Part shown: in pieces, positions 1 to 10,300 of the stretch | Layout: every line of letters begins with the position of its first letter | Position numbering within the stretch: position 1 is the first letter of the stretch | NCBI GenBank assembly: GCA_943735955.1 | Contig: OX030956.1 | Coordinates: 10,438,445 to 10,502,444 of the forward strand | DNA from: Piscicola geometra | Taxonomy: Eukaryota; Annelida; Clitellata; Hirudinida; Piscicolidae | Length of the DNA stretch: 64,000 bases | Reading direction: 5' to 3' | The notes under the pieces: generated by a model | Seen by the model: only the letters and a program-made list of their open reading frames with translations | Told to the model about the DNA's origin: nothing | Databases searched by the model: none | Program-made: the position numbers and the translations under genes

Positions 1-1
1 T

Positions 2-811
2 GAGGCATGGCAGGCGCTGAGGGTGAGGAAGGAGAGAGCGAAGGATGAAAGAAGTTTCCTGTGTGGAATGTGTATGGTGAAGGTGATCGAAGAGGTGAAG
101 AAAGAAAATGTGAAGTTGAAAAAAAGAGCGGTAGAGGCGGAAAGCAAGGTGAGAAGTATGGAGCTGGAAATAAAAGAATACCAAAAAAATGAAGAAGAAA
201 AAAAAATAAAGTATGCAGATGTGTTGAAAAAAAATTTGAGGGAAGAAGTGAAAAAAGATAATGAGAGACAAAGATCGCAAGTAGAAGAGGAGCTGAGAAG
301 CAACCTGATGAAAGAGGTGAAGACGGAGGTAGTGAAAAGTCAGAAGGAGGAGACAAGGAAGAAGAGAATAATTATGTTCGGGTTGAAGAAAGAAGGAGAA
401 GGGGATGATGTCAAGGTGAAAGAGATAATCAGAGTCATTACTCAGGAGGCAATAGAGCCAGTGTTGGTGGAGAGAATGAGAGAGAAAGAGGGCATGGAAG
501 GTAGGTGCAGGCCTGTGATAGTTGAGTTCAGGTCAGAGGCAGATAAATGGAGGGTAATGGGAAGGAAGATGCTGCTAAAGAAGGATGAGAGATACAAAAG
601 AGTTTTTTTAGAGATGGATCTGCCTTTGGAAGGGAGAGAGGAGGAAAGAAGAAAACAATGGGAGAAAAGACAGAAGAAGATAGAACAACTGAAGAGAGCG
701 TTGATAGAAAAAAGAGCAATAGAGTTGAAGAATGTGGGCCGAAGAAAGAATGTAGAAGAGGACAACTATGGAAAAAAGGGAGACGAAGTGGAGGTGGAAG
801 AAAAGAATTAA
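2..811 (+). CDS. LINE A ORF1 protein, 5' partial
   Basis: Probable nucleic-acid-binding ORF1 protein that packages the LINE RNA. The frame is open to the left edge of the window, so its true start is outside; the first in-frame ATG seen is near position 68. The N-terminal half is a highly charged K/E-rich heptad region (coiled coil, likely trimerising). It is followed by an RRM-like core: strand RIIMFGL near position 365 and strand RPVIVEFRS near 510. A second charged helix and an acidic tail close the protein. ORF2 overlaps its last 154 bases in another frame. The coiled coil plus RRM order is usual for LINE ORF1 proteins; function is inferred from that architecture. Confidence 0.8.
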   Translation, partial: EAWQALRVRKERAKDERSFLCGMCMVKVIEEVKKENVKLKKRAVEAESKVRSMELEIKEYQKNEEEKKIKYADVLKKNLREEVKKDNERQRSQVEEELRSNLMKEVKTEVVKSQKEETRKKRIIMFGLKKEGEGDDVKVKEIIRVITQEAIEPVLVERMREKEGMEGRCRPVIVEFRSEADKWRVMGRKMLLKKDERYKRVFLEMDLPLEGREEERRKQWEKRQKKIEQLKRALIEKRAIELKNVGRRKNVEEDNYGKKGDEVEVEEKN

Positions 812-3800
812 GTTCCATAAGGGGAGGTAGAGAAGGGAGAGGAGAAATCAAAGTGGTCTTCAAGAATGCAAGGAAACTGAGAAATATAGGGAAACAACGA
901 GAAGCAGTTGAATTCATAAGAAATAATGATATAGATATCTGTGGACTATGCGAGACAAACCTAAACGAGGATCAGATGGTGGATGGACAAGGCTTTTTAG
1001 AATGGTTTGGTGTGGGGAGGAAAATGGAAGAAGGGAAATGTGGTGGTGTGGGGTTTTTAGTGAAGAAGGAATTGAAAGCAGAGGTAGTGAACAAATACCA
1101 AGAAGAAGATTTGCTGGTGTTGAGGATGAACGGAGAAACAGGTCTGGTGGTGTGTGTGGTGTATCAAAGATGCGAGGGGGTGGATAAGGCTGCAAATAAA
1201 AGAAGAATTTCGTGCATAGCTATGTTGGCAAGGGAAGCAAAAAAGACAGGAGATAGACTGGTGGTAGGAGGGGATTTCAATGGACATCTTATGGAATTGG
1301 ATGGGGTTGATAACACAAACGGTTTGATGGTTAAGAAAATGGTCGAAGAAGAAGAGCTGAGCATCTTGAATTGTGAGTGGCCAGGGATGAACATTCCCAC
1401 TTGGAAATGTGGCAAGAAAGAGTTTGGGTTAGACTTGGTACTAACAAACGATAAAGGAAAGGAAGAAGTGGTAGAAGGGTGGGTTGGTGAGCTTGGGGAT
1501 GTAGTGGAAAGTGATCATTGTATGGTGGCGGTAAAGATGAAGTGGCACAAGAATAAAGATCAAAGAAAAAGAAAGAAGAAAAAGATCATTAAGGAGGAGA
1601 GTTTAGAACTCTGGGGTGAGGAGGTTGAAACAGAAATAAATAAAAACAAAGGGGAGAATATAGAAGAGTTGATTAGAAGAGTAGCAAGAAGATTCGAAGT
1701 GGAGAAACCAAGACACCATCACATAGATTGGTGGGATGTGGAGGTGGAAGAAGCCGTGAAGAGAAGGAAAGAATGGAGTAGGGAGCATAGGCGAAGAGAA
1801 AAGCAACTTGGAAGAGGAGCAGCAAAGACGAAAGAAGCTTGGGAACAATACCTCTTTCGAAAACAGATAGCGAGTGAAATGGTTTCGAAGAAAATAGCAG
1901 AGTGGAATAGAAGAAGAATGGAATGCATGGGAAGAGGGAATGAAAAAAAGAGAAATATGTTCAGAGAGTTGAATAAGTTTATGGGGAAAGGGAAAAAATT
2001 AATGGAGGTTGAGGATCTGGTGGATGAAGAGGGTGGTGTTTGGAAAGGAAAAGAGGAGATGGGAGAATGCATACTCAACACATGGGGAAAGTTTCTAAAT
2101 ACGGAGGGAGAAGCCACGATGAACATCGAAAAAGAAAGTATCCAAATGGAGGATGAAGGAAGCATCAGTAAGAATGAATTTGAACGGGCACTGAAAAAAC
2201 TTAAACTAGGAAAAGCAGCGGATGAAGAGGGGGTAACTGGGGAGTTGTTGAAGTCGTTGAAATGTAGAGGAAGAGAAGAGGTGAGAAATTGGTTTAATAA
2301 AATATTAGAAGGAGGTGAGGTACCAAAAAGTTGGAGGTATAGTCGGGTCGTCCTAATTCATAAAGGAGGGGAGAGACGGAAAATTAAGAATTATCGACCG
2401 GTAGCAATTAGCAGCCTTTTATATAAGCTAATGATGATTATTTTGGGAGAACGAGTGGAGAGATGGGCAGAAAGTAATTGTATAGTTAATGAAACACAGG
2501 GAGGGTTTAGAAGAGGGAGGCGTGGGGATGATAACCTCTATATGTTAGGGCGGGTTGTTGAAATTGCAAAGGCAAGAGGTGAAAGACTATTGGTAGCGGG
2601 CTTAGACTTAGAAAAGGCATATGATAGGGTGAACAGAGGTAAATTGTTTGAAGTGTTAGAGAAAATGGGAATGGGTGGAAGAGTTTTAAGGGTGTTGAGG
2701 GAGGTGTATGAAAATAACAAAGTGAGATTTGTGTTGGGGGACTTGGAGACAGAATGGGTTACGTGCACAAGTGGAGTTAGACAGGGTTGTCCTTTATCTC
2801 CAATCCTCTTCAATCTATACAGTAGGGATGTGGCAGCGGTTCTGGATAACCATCGAGCCGGGGTAGTGATGAAAGTACACAATCAAATGGGTAGGGAAGA
2901 TAGTAAGAAAGAGTGGAGGTTTGGAGGAATGCTTTATGCTGACGACATCCTAGTGACGGCGGAAAACGAAGATAATATGAAAATAGTGTTAGAGGATGTA
3001 CTGAAGGTGTTAGAGGAATATGGAATGAAACTGAATGAAGAGAAATCTAAAGTTGTGGAACTGGTTGGTAATACAAGTATAGAAGGATGTCAAGAATGGG
3101 TAATTAGAGGTAGGACCATAAGAAAATGTGATGAGGTAAGGTATTTAGGATTAAAGCTTAAAGGGGGAAAAAAAGGAGGGATTTATCAATTTGGTGAAAT
3201 GATGAGAAACGTTGGAAGCCTAACCGGCATGGTAAAATATGGAGCAAAAAGATCGGGAAGTCGTTTTATCATGGGCAGGGAGGCATGGAAAAGCTTGGTT
3301 GTAGGAAAGATAATGTATGGGGTTGCAGCAGTTGGTTGGTCAGCTAAGGAAAGAAAGAAGTTAGAGGTTTTGCAGACTAAGTTTGGGAGATGGATATGGG
3401 GGGTAGAGACTAGCGTAAGAAATGTCGTAGTACATGGTGAAACAGCCTGGAGTACATTCTGGGAAAGAGAGGCTAAGGTCATGACAGACTTTATGATTAG
3501 GACATTAGAGGGGAAAGATATAGTAGGAAGAGTAGGTAGAGCATGTGTAGAGGAGATAGGTAAGAAATCTAAATGGTGGAGAGGTGTAGCCAACTTAGGA
3601 AAAAAATTGGATGTGGAGGTTATGAGCAGAATGGTACGTGGAGGAAAAGGCGCACGAGCAAGAGTGTTTATGATGGGCGTTTCAGAAAGAGAGGTCGGAG
3701 GGATGGGGGAAAGGGAGCTGGTGAAGAGAATCCAACAAAAAGGAAGGGAGGAATGGGGAAATAAAATACAGGAAAGTGAAAGATTGAGAAGATACCGTGA

Positions 3801-4170
3801 GGAGAGGTCAGAAAGCAGGAAGTTGGAAAAATATGTAGATGGTTCAGATGGAGCGAAAGTTAGGATGATGTGTAGGGGGGATAGCTTGACGGTAAGGAAT
3901 AATGAAATTGTGCGCTGGAAGTATGAGAAGGAGGATAGGAAGTGTGTTTGTGGGAAGGAAGAGAATGAGAGGCACGTTTTGCTGGAGTGTGGGTTGTATG
4001 AAGAGTGGAGAGAAGAATGGCTGACGGTTTGGAGAAGGGAGCGTGGAAAACAGGACCCGATGGAAGGGGTCCTTGGTTACCAGGAAGAGGATCGGAGGAT
4101 GGAAGAAGTGGTGCTGAGAAGTGTGGGAGCAATCTGGAGACAGAGGGAGAGGAGAGAAAGGGGGAGATGA
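658..4170 (+). CDS. LINE A ORF2: APE endonuclease / reverse transcriptase
   Basis: The polyprotein that nicks target DNA and reverse-transcribes the element RNA in place. About 1170 codons from the ATG at 658. The apurinic-type endonuclease begins near residue 64 (KNARKLRN) and shows CETNL, GDFNGH (near 205) and the terminal SDH (residues 285-287). The reverse transcriptase shows YRPVAI, LDLEKAYDRV, GVRQGCPLSPILFN (near 706) and catalytic YADD at residues 760-763. The C-terminal knuckle is C1096-C1098-H1106-C1111. No RNase H domain is evident. It overlaps ORF1 by 154 bases, so it is translated by frameshifting or reinitiation, or its real start is downstream of 658. All key residues are present, so this copy may be competent; its 5' UTR is not in the window. 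Confidence 0.9.
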   Translation: MGEKTEEDRTTEESVDRKKSNRVEECGPKKECRRGQLWKKGRRSGGGRKELSSIRGGREGRGEIKVVFKNARKLRNIGKQREAVEFIRNNDIDICGLCETNLNEDQMVDGQGFLEWFGVGRKMEEGKCGGVGFLVKKELKAEVVNKYQEEDLLVLRMNGETGLVVCVVYQRCEGVDKAANKRRISCIAMLAREAKKTGDRLVVGGDFNGHLMELDGVDNTNGLMVKKMVEEEELSILNCEWPGMNIPTWKCGKKEFGLDLVLTNDKGKEEVVEGWVGELGDVVESDHCMVAVKMKWHKNKDQRKRKKKKIIKEESLELWGEEVETEINKNKGENIEELIRRVARRFEVEKPRHHHIDWWDVEVEEAVKRRKEWSREHRRREKQLGRGAAKTKEAWEQYLFRKQIASEMVSKKIAEWNRRRMECMGRGNEKKRNMFRELNKFMGKGKKLMEVEDLVDEEGGVWKGKEEMGECILNTWGKFLNTEGEATMNIEKESIQMEDEGSISKNEFERALKKLKLGKAADEEGVTGELLKSLKCRGREEVRNWFNKILEGGEVPKSWRYSRVVLIHKGGERRKIKNYRPVAISSLLYKLMMIILGERVERWAESNCIVNETQGGFRRGRRGDDNLYMLGRVVEIAKARGERLLVAGLDLEKAYDRVNRGKLFEVLEKMGMGGRVLRVLREVYENNKVRFVLGDLETEWVTCTSGVRQGCPLSPILFNLYSRDVAAVLDNHRAGVVMKVHNQMGREDSKKEWRFGGMLYADDILVTAENEDNMKIVLEDVLKVLEEYGMKLNEEKSKVVELVGNTSIEGCQEWVIRGRTIRKCDEVRYLGLKLKGGKKGGIYQFGEMMRNVGSLTGMVKYGAKRSGSRFIMGREAWKSLVVGKIMYGVAAVGWSAKERKKLEVLQTKFGRWIWGVETSVRNVVVHGETAWSTFWEREAKVMTDFMIRTLEGKDIVGRVGRACVEEIGKKSKWWRGVANLGKKLDVEVMSRMVRGGKGARARVFMMGVSEREVGGMGERELVKRIQQKGREEWGNKIQESERLRRYREERSESRKLEKYVDGSDGAKVRMMCRGDSLTVRNNEIVRWKYEKEDRKCVCGKEENERHVLLECGLYEEWREEWLTVWRRERGKQDPMEGVLGYQEEDRRMEEVVLRSVGAIWRQRERRERGR

Positions 4171-4210
4171 AGAAAAAGATTTGAAGTGTCGAGACAAAGG
4201 CACTATAAAT

Positions 4211-4233
4211 ACTACTACTACTACTACTACTAC
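4211..4233 (+). repeat. (TAC)n tail of LINE A
   Basis: About seven TAC/ACT units directly after the LINE 3' UTR motif CACTATAAAT. LINE B ends with the same motif and a degenerate version of this tail, so the microsatellite is part of the element's 3' end and not chance flanking DNA. Confidence 0.85.
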
Positions 4234-5988
4234 AAACTGATATAATTGTTAATTCATTATTCTGAGTTGTTTCTTATTCGCCCAAAGTTTGTAAATACAT
4301 TTAAAGTCTATTTCTTTAACTTCATTACCTTCAATAGCGATATTCATTAAATTTTCTAAATTTTATTATGTTTTGTCTACTGAATCCTTTTTCACACTCA
4401 ACAGTTGATACTGGCGATAGTAACAATCGTTTGGCAGCTTCCGCTGATGCTGGATAAGAATTAGAGTTTTTAATGGCCAAATTAGTTGTAGATTTTATGT
4501 CAGTGACTGACTTATTACCAGAGCTATGGCTGGCTCGAGTGAAGTTGGCGAAGCTAAGTAGTTCAGGTTGTGAGCTCTCGATACCCTCAGCCTCTAGGTA
4601 CTTAGATATTCTTTCTATGTCTGAGTGAATTTTGGAAACTGAAATACTTGGATAAAATTTTTTTCATTGCTGTTAATACAGACCCATCCTCGCTGTCTGA
4701 AAACCTTCTATTGAGGCTTTTATCATGCTTTCAACAAACTTTCCGCATACAGACTCAGCTTCAGTTCTCTGTTTCACACTGTCTCGAATAGTGTGACCTT
4801 CATAATCAAAAATACACAGACCAAATTCATCAGGCTTTGGAATGTCAAGTATAAGCTTTAAGAACTTCTGCATCATGGGGCCTGACTTAATTTTTTCATG
4901 TACTCCAAAGTCTGAATAGTTGCTGTTAAAAGGGGTGCAATCTCAAAATAAGCCAAGTCCTTCTTTTGGTAAATTTTGGACAATATAGAAATAGGCTTGA
5001 GCACATCACACAAAAAGTGAGCAATGTACAAAACTTGAAGGTTGTTATTGGTTTATAAAGACTTAAAGATTTTCCTGACTTTTCTTCCAAGAATAAAGAA
5101 ACAGAATAGGAAAGTTTTTGACCATTGCATCTACAGAACCTTCAAAGCTCAACCAACGCGTGTGGTAGACTTCTTTGAACCGTAGAAATTGTTACATAAA
5201 AATAGACTGAATTTAGTTTAGACATGTTTTTAGGAGAGTTTTAAAAGTAGTGAAAAATAGAATTTAAAGTATCTTGAAATTTAACCAAATAAGGGTTTGA
5301 ATCAGCACTGCTGCTACAGCTCAAAGCTAATCTGTGAGCAATGGAGTGTGAAGCAAGGAGGCCAGGAAAATGCTGTTTCAATCTTGCTTCGACCCCTGAC
5401 TTGTGTCCCACCATGACCGATGCCTCATCAGTACTTACACCACATAAATGACTAATATCTATATATTTTTTAAAAGAACCTCACACACTTTAGAATGAAT
5501 AGATTGGGCATTTGCGCTATCTAAACTTGATATGCTACAGGTAAAACTGTACCAAAACAATCACTTTCTAAAAAATTTATATAAATTATTTTATTTTTTG
5601 ACACCGAAACATCTGTAGATTCGTCTAACATAAAACTAAATTTAGAAAAAAGTGTTAGTTTTTGTATAAGCTCTGAATGCAACAAGTCAGCAATGCTTTC
5701 CTGATTTATATAGATTCACAGAGGCTTATATAGATTGATATAGTCTGCACGCGAACGACCGGATTAAAACACGAGGCTAATTTTGATTGGCTCAACTTTT
5801 CAATAACAACTTCTTCCCGCGACAGTCTTTTAGACAAAGAAACATCTAAAAAAATTTCACCAAAAAAATCGGGAATAAAATTTGGATAAAAAATATAAAA
5901 ATTCATTAGGGCCAATCAGGATTCTTTCAGGCCAATTTTGAAAAAGTAGGGCCATTGGCCCCGGTGGCCCTCGACAGCGCGAGCCCTG
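4234..5988 (-). pseudogene. hAT transposase relic, ZNF862/C17orf113-like
   Basis: Broken hAT-superfamily transposase read on the minus strand in several frames. Near 5420-5290 it shows DASVMVGHKSGVE followed by the conserved C/H region with ASHSIAHRLALS. Near 4870-4680 an intact piece contains CIFDYEGHTIRDSV. Near 4470-4390 the C-terminal dimerisation segment reads STVECEKGFSRQN. Many stops and frameshifts make it non-functional. A likely terminus, CAGGGCTCGCGCTG on the minus strand, ends at 5988. The other end was not found and may lie beyond LINE A, which abuts at 4233. It sits in an intron of the heparanase-like gene. Confidence 0.75.
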
Positions 5989-6002
5989 CCTTGTCTAGTT
6001 AT

Positions 6003-6157
6003 GTAAACTCAAACATTAAATATATTTAAAAAAAGTTTTTTTGCTTCAAACATAAACACTAAATAATTCCATCTTGAGCAATTGGGTTCCCAAGATGGAA
6101 TGCTTAGTTTCCTCAGATTAAATTATATTGTATTTAATGAAAAATGTCATTTAAACG
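6003..6157 (+). repeat. dispersed repeat, inverted partner at 21.77-21.95 kb
   Basis: The stretch around CCATCTTGAGCAATTGGG and CTTAGTTTCCT is repeated in reverse orientation at about 21,770-21,955, there within hAT interior sequence. An AT-rich unclassified repeat family; no coding capacity seen. Confidence 0.65.
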
Positions 6158-6690
6158 TTGTATTTATTTATTTTTATTAAAATTATAATAATTAAAATTA
6201 TAATTATTAAAATTAAAATTATTAAAATTATAATTATTAAAATTATAAGTATTGAAATTATAAGTATTAAAACTATAATGATTGAAATTATAATGATCAA
6301 AACTATAATGATTAAAATTATAATGATTAAAACTATAATGATTAAAATTATGATTAAAATTATAATGATTAAAATTATAATGAATTAAATTATAATGATT
6401 AAAATTATAATGATTAAAATTATAATAATTAAAATTATAATTATTAAAATTATAATTATTAAAATTATAATGATTAAAATTATAATGATTAAAATTATAA
6501 TGATTAAATTATAATGAATCAAATTATAATGAATCAAATTATAATGATTAAAATTATTATAATTAAAATTATTATGATTAAAATTATAATGATTAAAATT
6601 ATAACTATTAAAATTCAACTTCATAATTAAAATTATTATAAGTATTAACATTTTAATTATTGAATTATAAATATTAAAATTATTTATTAA
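6158..6690. repeat. AT-rich 15-bp minisatellite
   Basis: Tandem units close to TTATAATGATTAAAA, period mostly 15 bp with single-base slips. About 35 imperfect copies. Short open frames across it on either strand are products of the period being a multiple of three and are not genes. Confidence 0.85.
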
Positions 6691-6852
6691 AATAGTTGAC
6701 AAAATATTTTGTTATATCTCTTTTTTTCTATTTTATAAATTTAAAAAAGTGAAAATATTTGAAAATAGTCATTAAAGATTGTGATCGTTTCTAAGAGTGA
6801 TTAGGTTGAGAAGTGTATTGGTTAAAAAGTGAATTGTTTGAAGGATGAATTG

Positions 6853-7015
6853 ACTATAAATTATTGTGGTGTTGTATGCTTATTAAAGATAAAACAAGGT
6901 GTTTACTTATAGTATAATAGTGTTGTATGCTTAATTACAAGGTGTGTAATTATAGTAATTATAATTATAGTATAAATAAACACCTTTTTTATCTTTAATA
7001 AGCATACATCACCAC
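6853..7015. repeat. imperfect inverted repeat (foldback), arms about 50 bp
   Basis: The left arm contains TGTATGCTTATTAAAGATAA; the right arm (6975-7015) is its near-complement, ending GCATACATCACCACAT. A non-coding hairpin element in the intron just 3' of heparanase-like exon 5. The rest of 6,691-7,160 is AT-rich intron with nothing else recognised. Confidence 0.7.
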
Positions 7016-7160
7016 ATGTAAAATTTTCAGCCCCAGAGCACAACCTACCACAATAGATAACCCCATACCACACTAAAACACACACCGCTCCACAAACCAC
7101 CAATCCACACAACAAATCCATTAAACTCCTCTCCTCACCACAGCACAACTCACCACTCAC

Positions 7161-7320
7161 CTCTTCAAAAAGCCTGCACCGACTCCCTGAGGAGACACTA
7201 CAGCAGGTCCCACCATGAAGGCGAAAGAATTGTTGAAATGGCTGAGTAACTGTTGAAGGATGACATAGTCCTGTGCTAGTCTTGAAGGAGTTATCAGATC
7301 TGGCATTAGCCAGTCAGGCT
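7161..7320 (-). CDS. heparanase-like exon 5
   Basis: Acceptor ATATCAG|AG, donor AAGAG|GTGAGT (consensus). Its first two bases complete GAG (Glu), giving GNEPDW. It continues with SRLAQDYVILQQLLSHF and FMVGPAVVSP, matching the post-catalytic helix and strand of GH79. Ends in phase 2; the following exon is not in the window. Confidence 0.87.
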
Positions 7321-10300
7321 CTGATATGGTTGTTGTTGTAGTCTATGCTTGTTTTTGTGGTGGTATTGTGGATTGGTGGTGTTTTTAGTGTAATGGTTGT
7401 TTTCGTGCTTGTTCTAGTCGTGCTAGGCAAGTTTTTTAGATCTGTTTTACATTTCCGCCACAAACAAAGGTTTACGTTGAACTCGGTAATTGTAAACATA
7501 AACGACAACAGCTGATGGTACTTTTTATTTATTTGATTGAATCAGCTTATGTTCGGTCTCTAACAATTACAAAAAGTGGAAATTTGTTATTGAAATTTCG
7601 GCAAACTATTTGAAATTATGCCTGCAATAAAAAGTGCCATCAGCTGTTGTTAATTATGTTGACATTTACCGAGTTCAACGTAAACCTTTGCTAGTGGCGG
7701 AAATGTAAAACAGATCAAGTTTTTAAATGTAAAAAAAAATTTGTGAGTAATTTTTGATAAGAAGTTCAAATAGTATTTATAGTAATTTCTTATATTGATT
7801 GCATGGCTGATGTTGTATTTGTTGTGTTGATTGATTTAGTAAAAGAGTACTATAAATTATATGAATCTAGGTTTGAGTGAAAAATAGATAACTAAATGCT
7901 TTATTTTTAGTTTCTATCTTCACCAACAATGGCCACCATTATCATAAACAACATATTTAACATAATCAAAATCATTATCAACATGATCATAATCACCATT
8001 GCCCAGCTCGAAGGCGACATATTGGCTGTAGTTGTGTTCAACGATAAAGCTCATAATTCGAATTGCACTGCTGGGGTCCCAGTTGTATCCATAGCGTTTC
8101 TATGCAGTTGTCATTGGAAGGTTGGTATTATTTAAGAAGTAGAAAGAATAAATCAGATAATTAAAGTTTTATTTCAATATTAATTTTAATTGTTTTGAAA
8201 AGGAAAATGATTATGGATCTCTTCTATATTACTGCCACAAACTGCCTATTCAATTCCCATTGGTTGTAATAAATTATGCATAATATTTATTTGCACGCAG
8301 TTGAAAATTAACGGACTTTAAAATTTAGTTAAATTTTTGATATATTAATCTTGAAAACTTAAAAAGGATAATACTTAAAAAAATTTAGGTAATATGAATC
8401 TTTTTACATTATGATTAAATATTATAAAAAAATTAAATTAAATATAAACATATATAATTCAAGAGTAAAAAAAACACTTTTAATTTTATTGTGTATAGAC
8501 ATTTAGTATTTAATTGACTATTTTGAGATCAACTTTCAAAACTTTTTTTCCTGGCTCAGCTCTGGCTCTATTCCCAGAAAATTGACGGTTCCGGCTCGGT
8601 TCTCGACTCAGTTCCGACTCCATATAGAATGGGTGTTACACGACACAATAATAATAATAATATTTATGAGCATTATTATAGTGGCGTATAACCCGAACGG
8701 GCTTCCAGGCCACTTAAGCTGCATATTTTCATTTGCGCCTTTGGGTTACTAGGGCATTGGTTGCACTTGAACCTAGGACCTTTCACTATTGGTCAAGCCG
8801 AGAGTCGTTGCCGACTCAGCTACCCGTTCACCAAACTTACGCAAACTTTCGAATGAAACCTTGTCTCATAAAAATAATACGCAATTTATGATAGAGTGCT
8901 TTCTTAATAAAAATGGGATTTTATTTTATATCATTTTTCCCTAGTTAAAGATGTTATAGGAATAAAATCGTTGTGCTTCATTCTAAATGTTTAGTTCCTA
9001 TTAGATTAAACATTACTTTTTTAAAAGTTAGGATTATAATCTTTCTTTAAATTACATGTACTATCTCTTATGTATTATATATTTTTTGAATTACCAAGTT
9101 TTTGAATTAATAAAAGCAAAAAGAAAACAAATATCTTGTACTGAGAGTTTTTGTTTTAGAATATTTATTTCAGAAATTCAAAACAAACTTTTTAACAAAT
9201 TTAAAGTTTTGTTTGTCCATTAAAATAAATAAAAAATTCTTTGAATTTTTTAATGAATAAAATAAATTGAGGTCTAAAAATTGTTTTTGGTTACAGTTTT
9301 TTATATTAGTATTAGTCTTTATAGTGCATTTGTCTCGATACTCTATATATTTATCTTCATCTCCCCCTTTCTCTCCTCTCCCTGTCTCCAGATCGCTCCC
9401 ACACTTCTCATCACCACTTCTTCCATCCTCCGATCTTCCTCCTGGTATCCAAGGAGCCCTTCCATCGGGTCCTGTTCTCCACGCTCCCTTCTTCAAACCG
9501 TCAGCCATTCTTCTCTCCACTTTTCATACAAGCCACACTCCAGCAAAACATGACTCTCATTCTCTTCCTCCCCACAAACACACTTCCTATCCTCCTTCTC
9601 ATACTTCCAGCGCACAATTTCATTTTTCCTTACCGTCAAACTATCCCCCCTACACATCATTCTAACTTTCGCTCCATCTGAACCATCTACATATCTTTCC
9701 AACTTCCTGCTTTCTGACTTCTCCTCACGGTACCTTTCCAGTCTTTCACTTTCCTGTATCTTATTTCCCCATTCCTCCCTTCCCTTTTGTTGGATCCTCT
9801 TCACTAGTTCCCTTCCCCCCATCCCTCCGACCTCTCTTTCGGAGACGCCCATCATAAACACTCCTGCTCGTGCATCTTTCTCTCCACGTACCATTTGGCT
9901 GATAACCTCTACAGCCAATTTTGTCCCTAAGTTGGCTACGCCTCTCCACCATTTAGATTTATTACCTATCTGCTCTACATATGCTTTACCTACTCTTCCT
10001 ACAATATCTTTCCCCTCTAATGTCCTAATGACAAAGTCTGTCATAACCTTAGCCTCTCTTTCTCAGAATGTACTCCAGGCTGTTTCACCATGTACTACAA
10101 CTAGAGACCGACCGAAAAAGTTATTTTTATTTTGGCCAAAACCGAAATTAGACCAAAATTAAAATCTCATTTTTGGCCGAAACCGAAATTAAACCGAAAT
10201 TATAATCATATTTTCGACCAAAACCGAAACCGAAATTTTCCCCAATTTTTATTAAAAATGAAAAAATAGCATTTAACGATGGCATTGCCAGTTTAATGAG

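Larger units (their letters stand above)
1..4233 (+). mobile_element. LINE A: non-LTR retrotransposon with uninterrupted ORF2, 5' end outside window
   Basis: A two-ORF APE-type non-LTR retrotransposon. ORF1 is coiled coil plus an RRM-like stretch; ORF2 carries an endonuclease, a reverse transcriptase and a C-terminal Cys/His knuckle. It ends in a short 3' UTR and a (TAC)n tail. ORF2 has no stop or frameshift over 3.5 kb, unlike the sister copy LINE B at 9.3-15.9 kb. The sense strand is strikingly purine-rich. The tail abuts a hAT relic that it probably interrupted. The clade (I, Jockey or R1-like group) is not settled. Confidence 0.9.
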
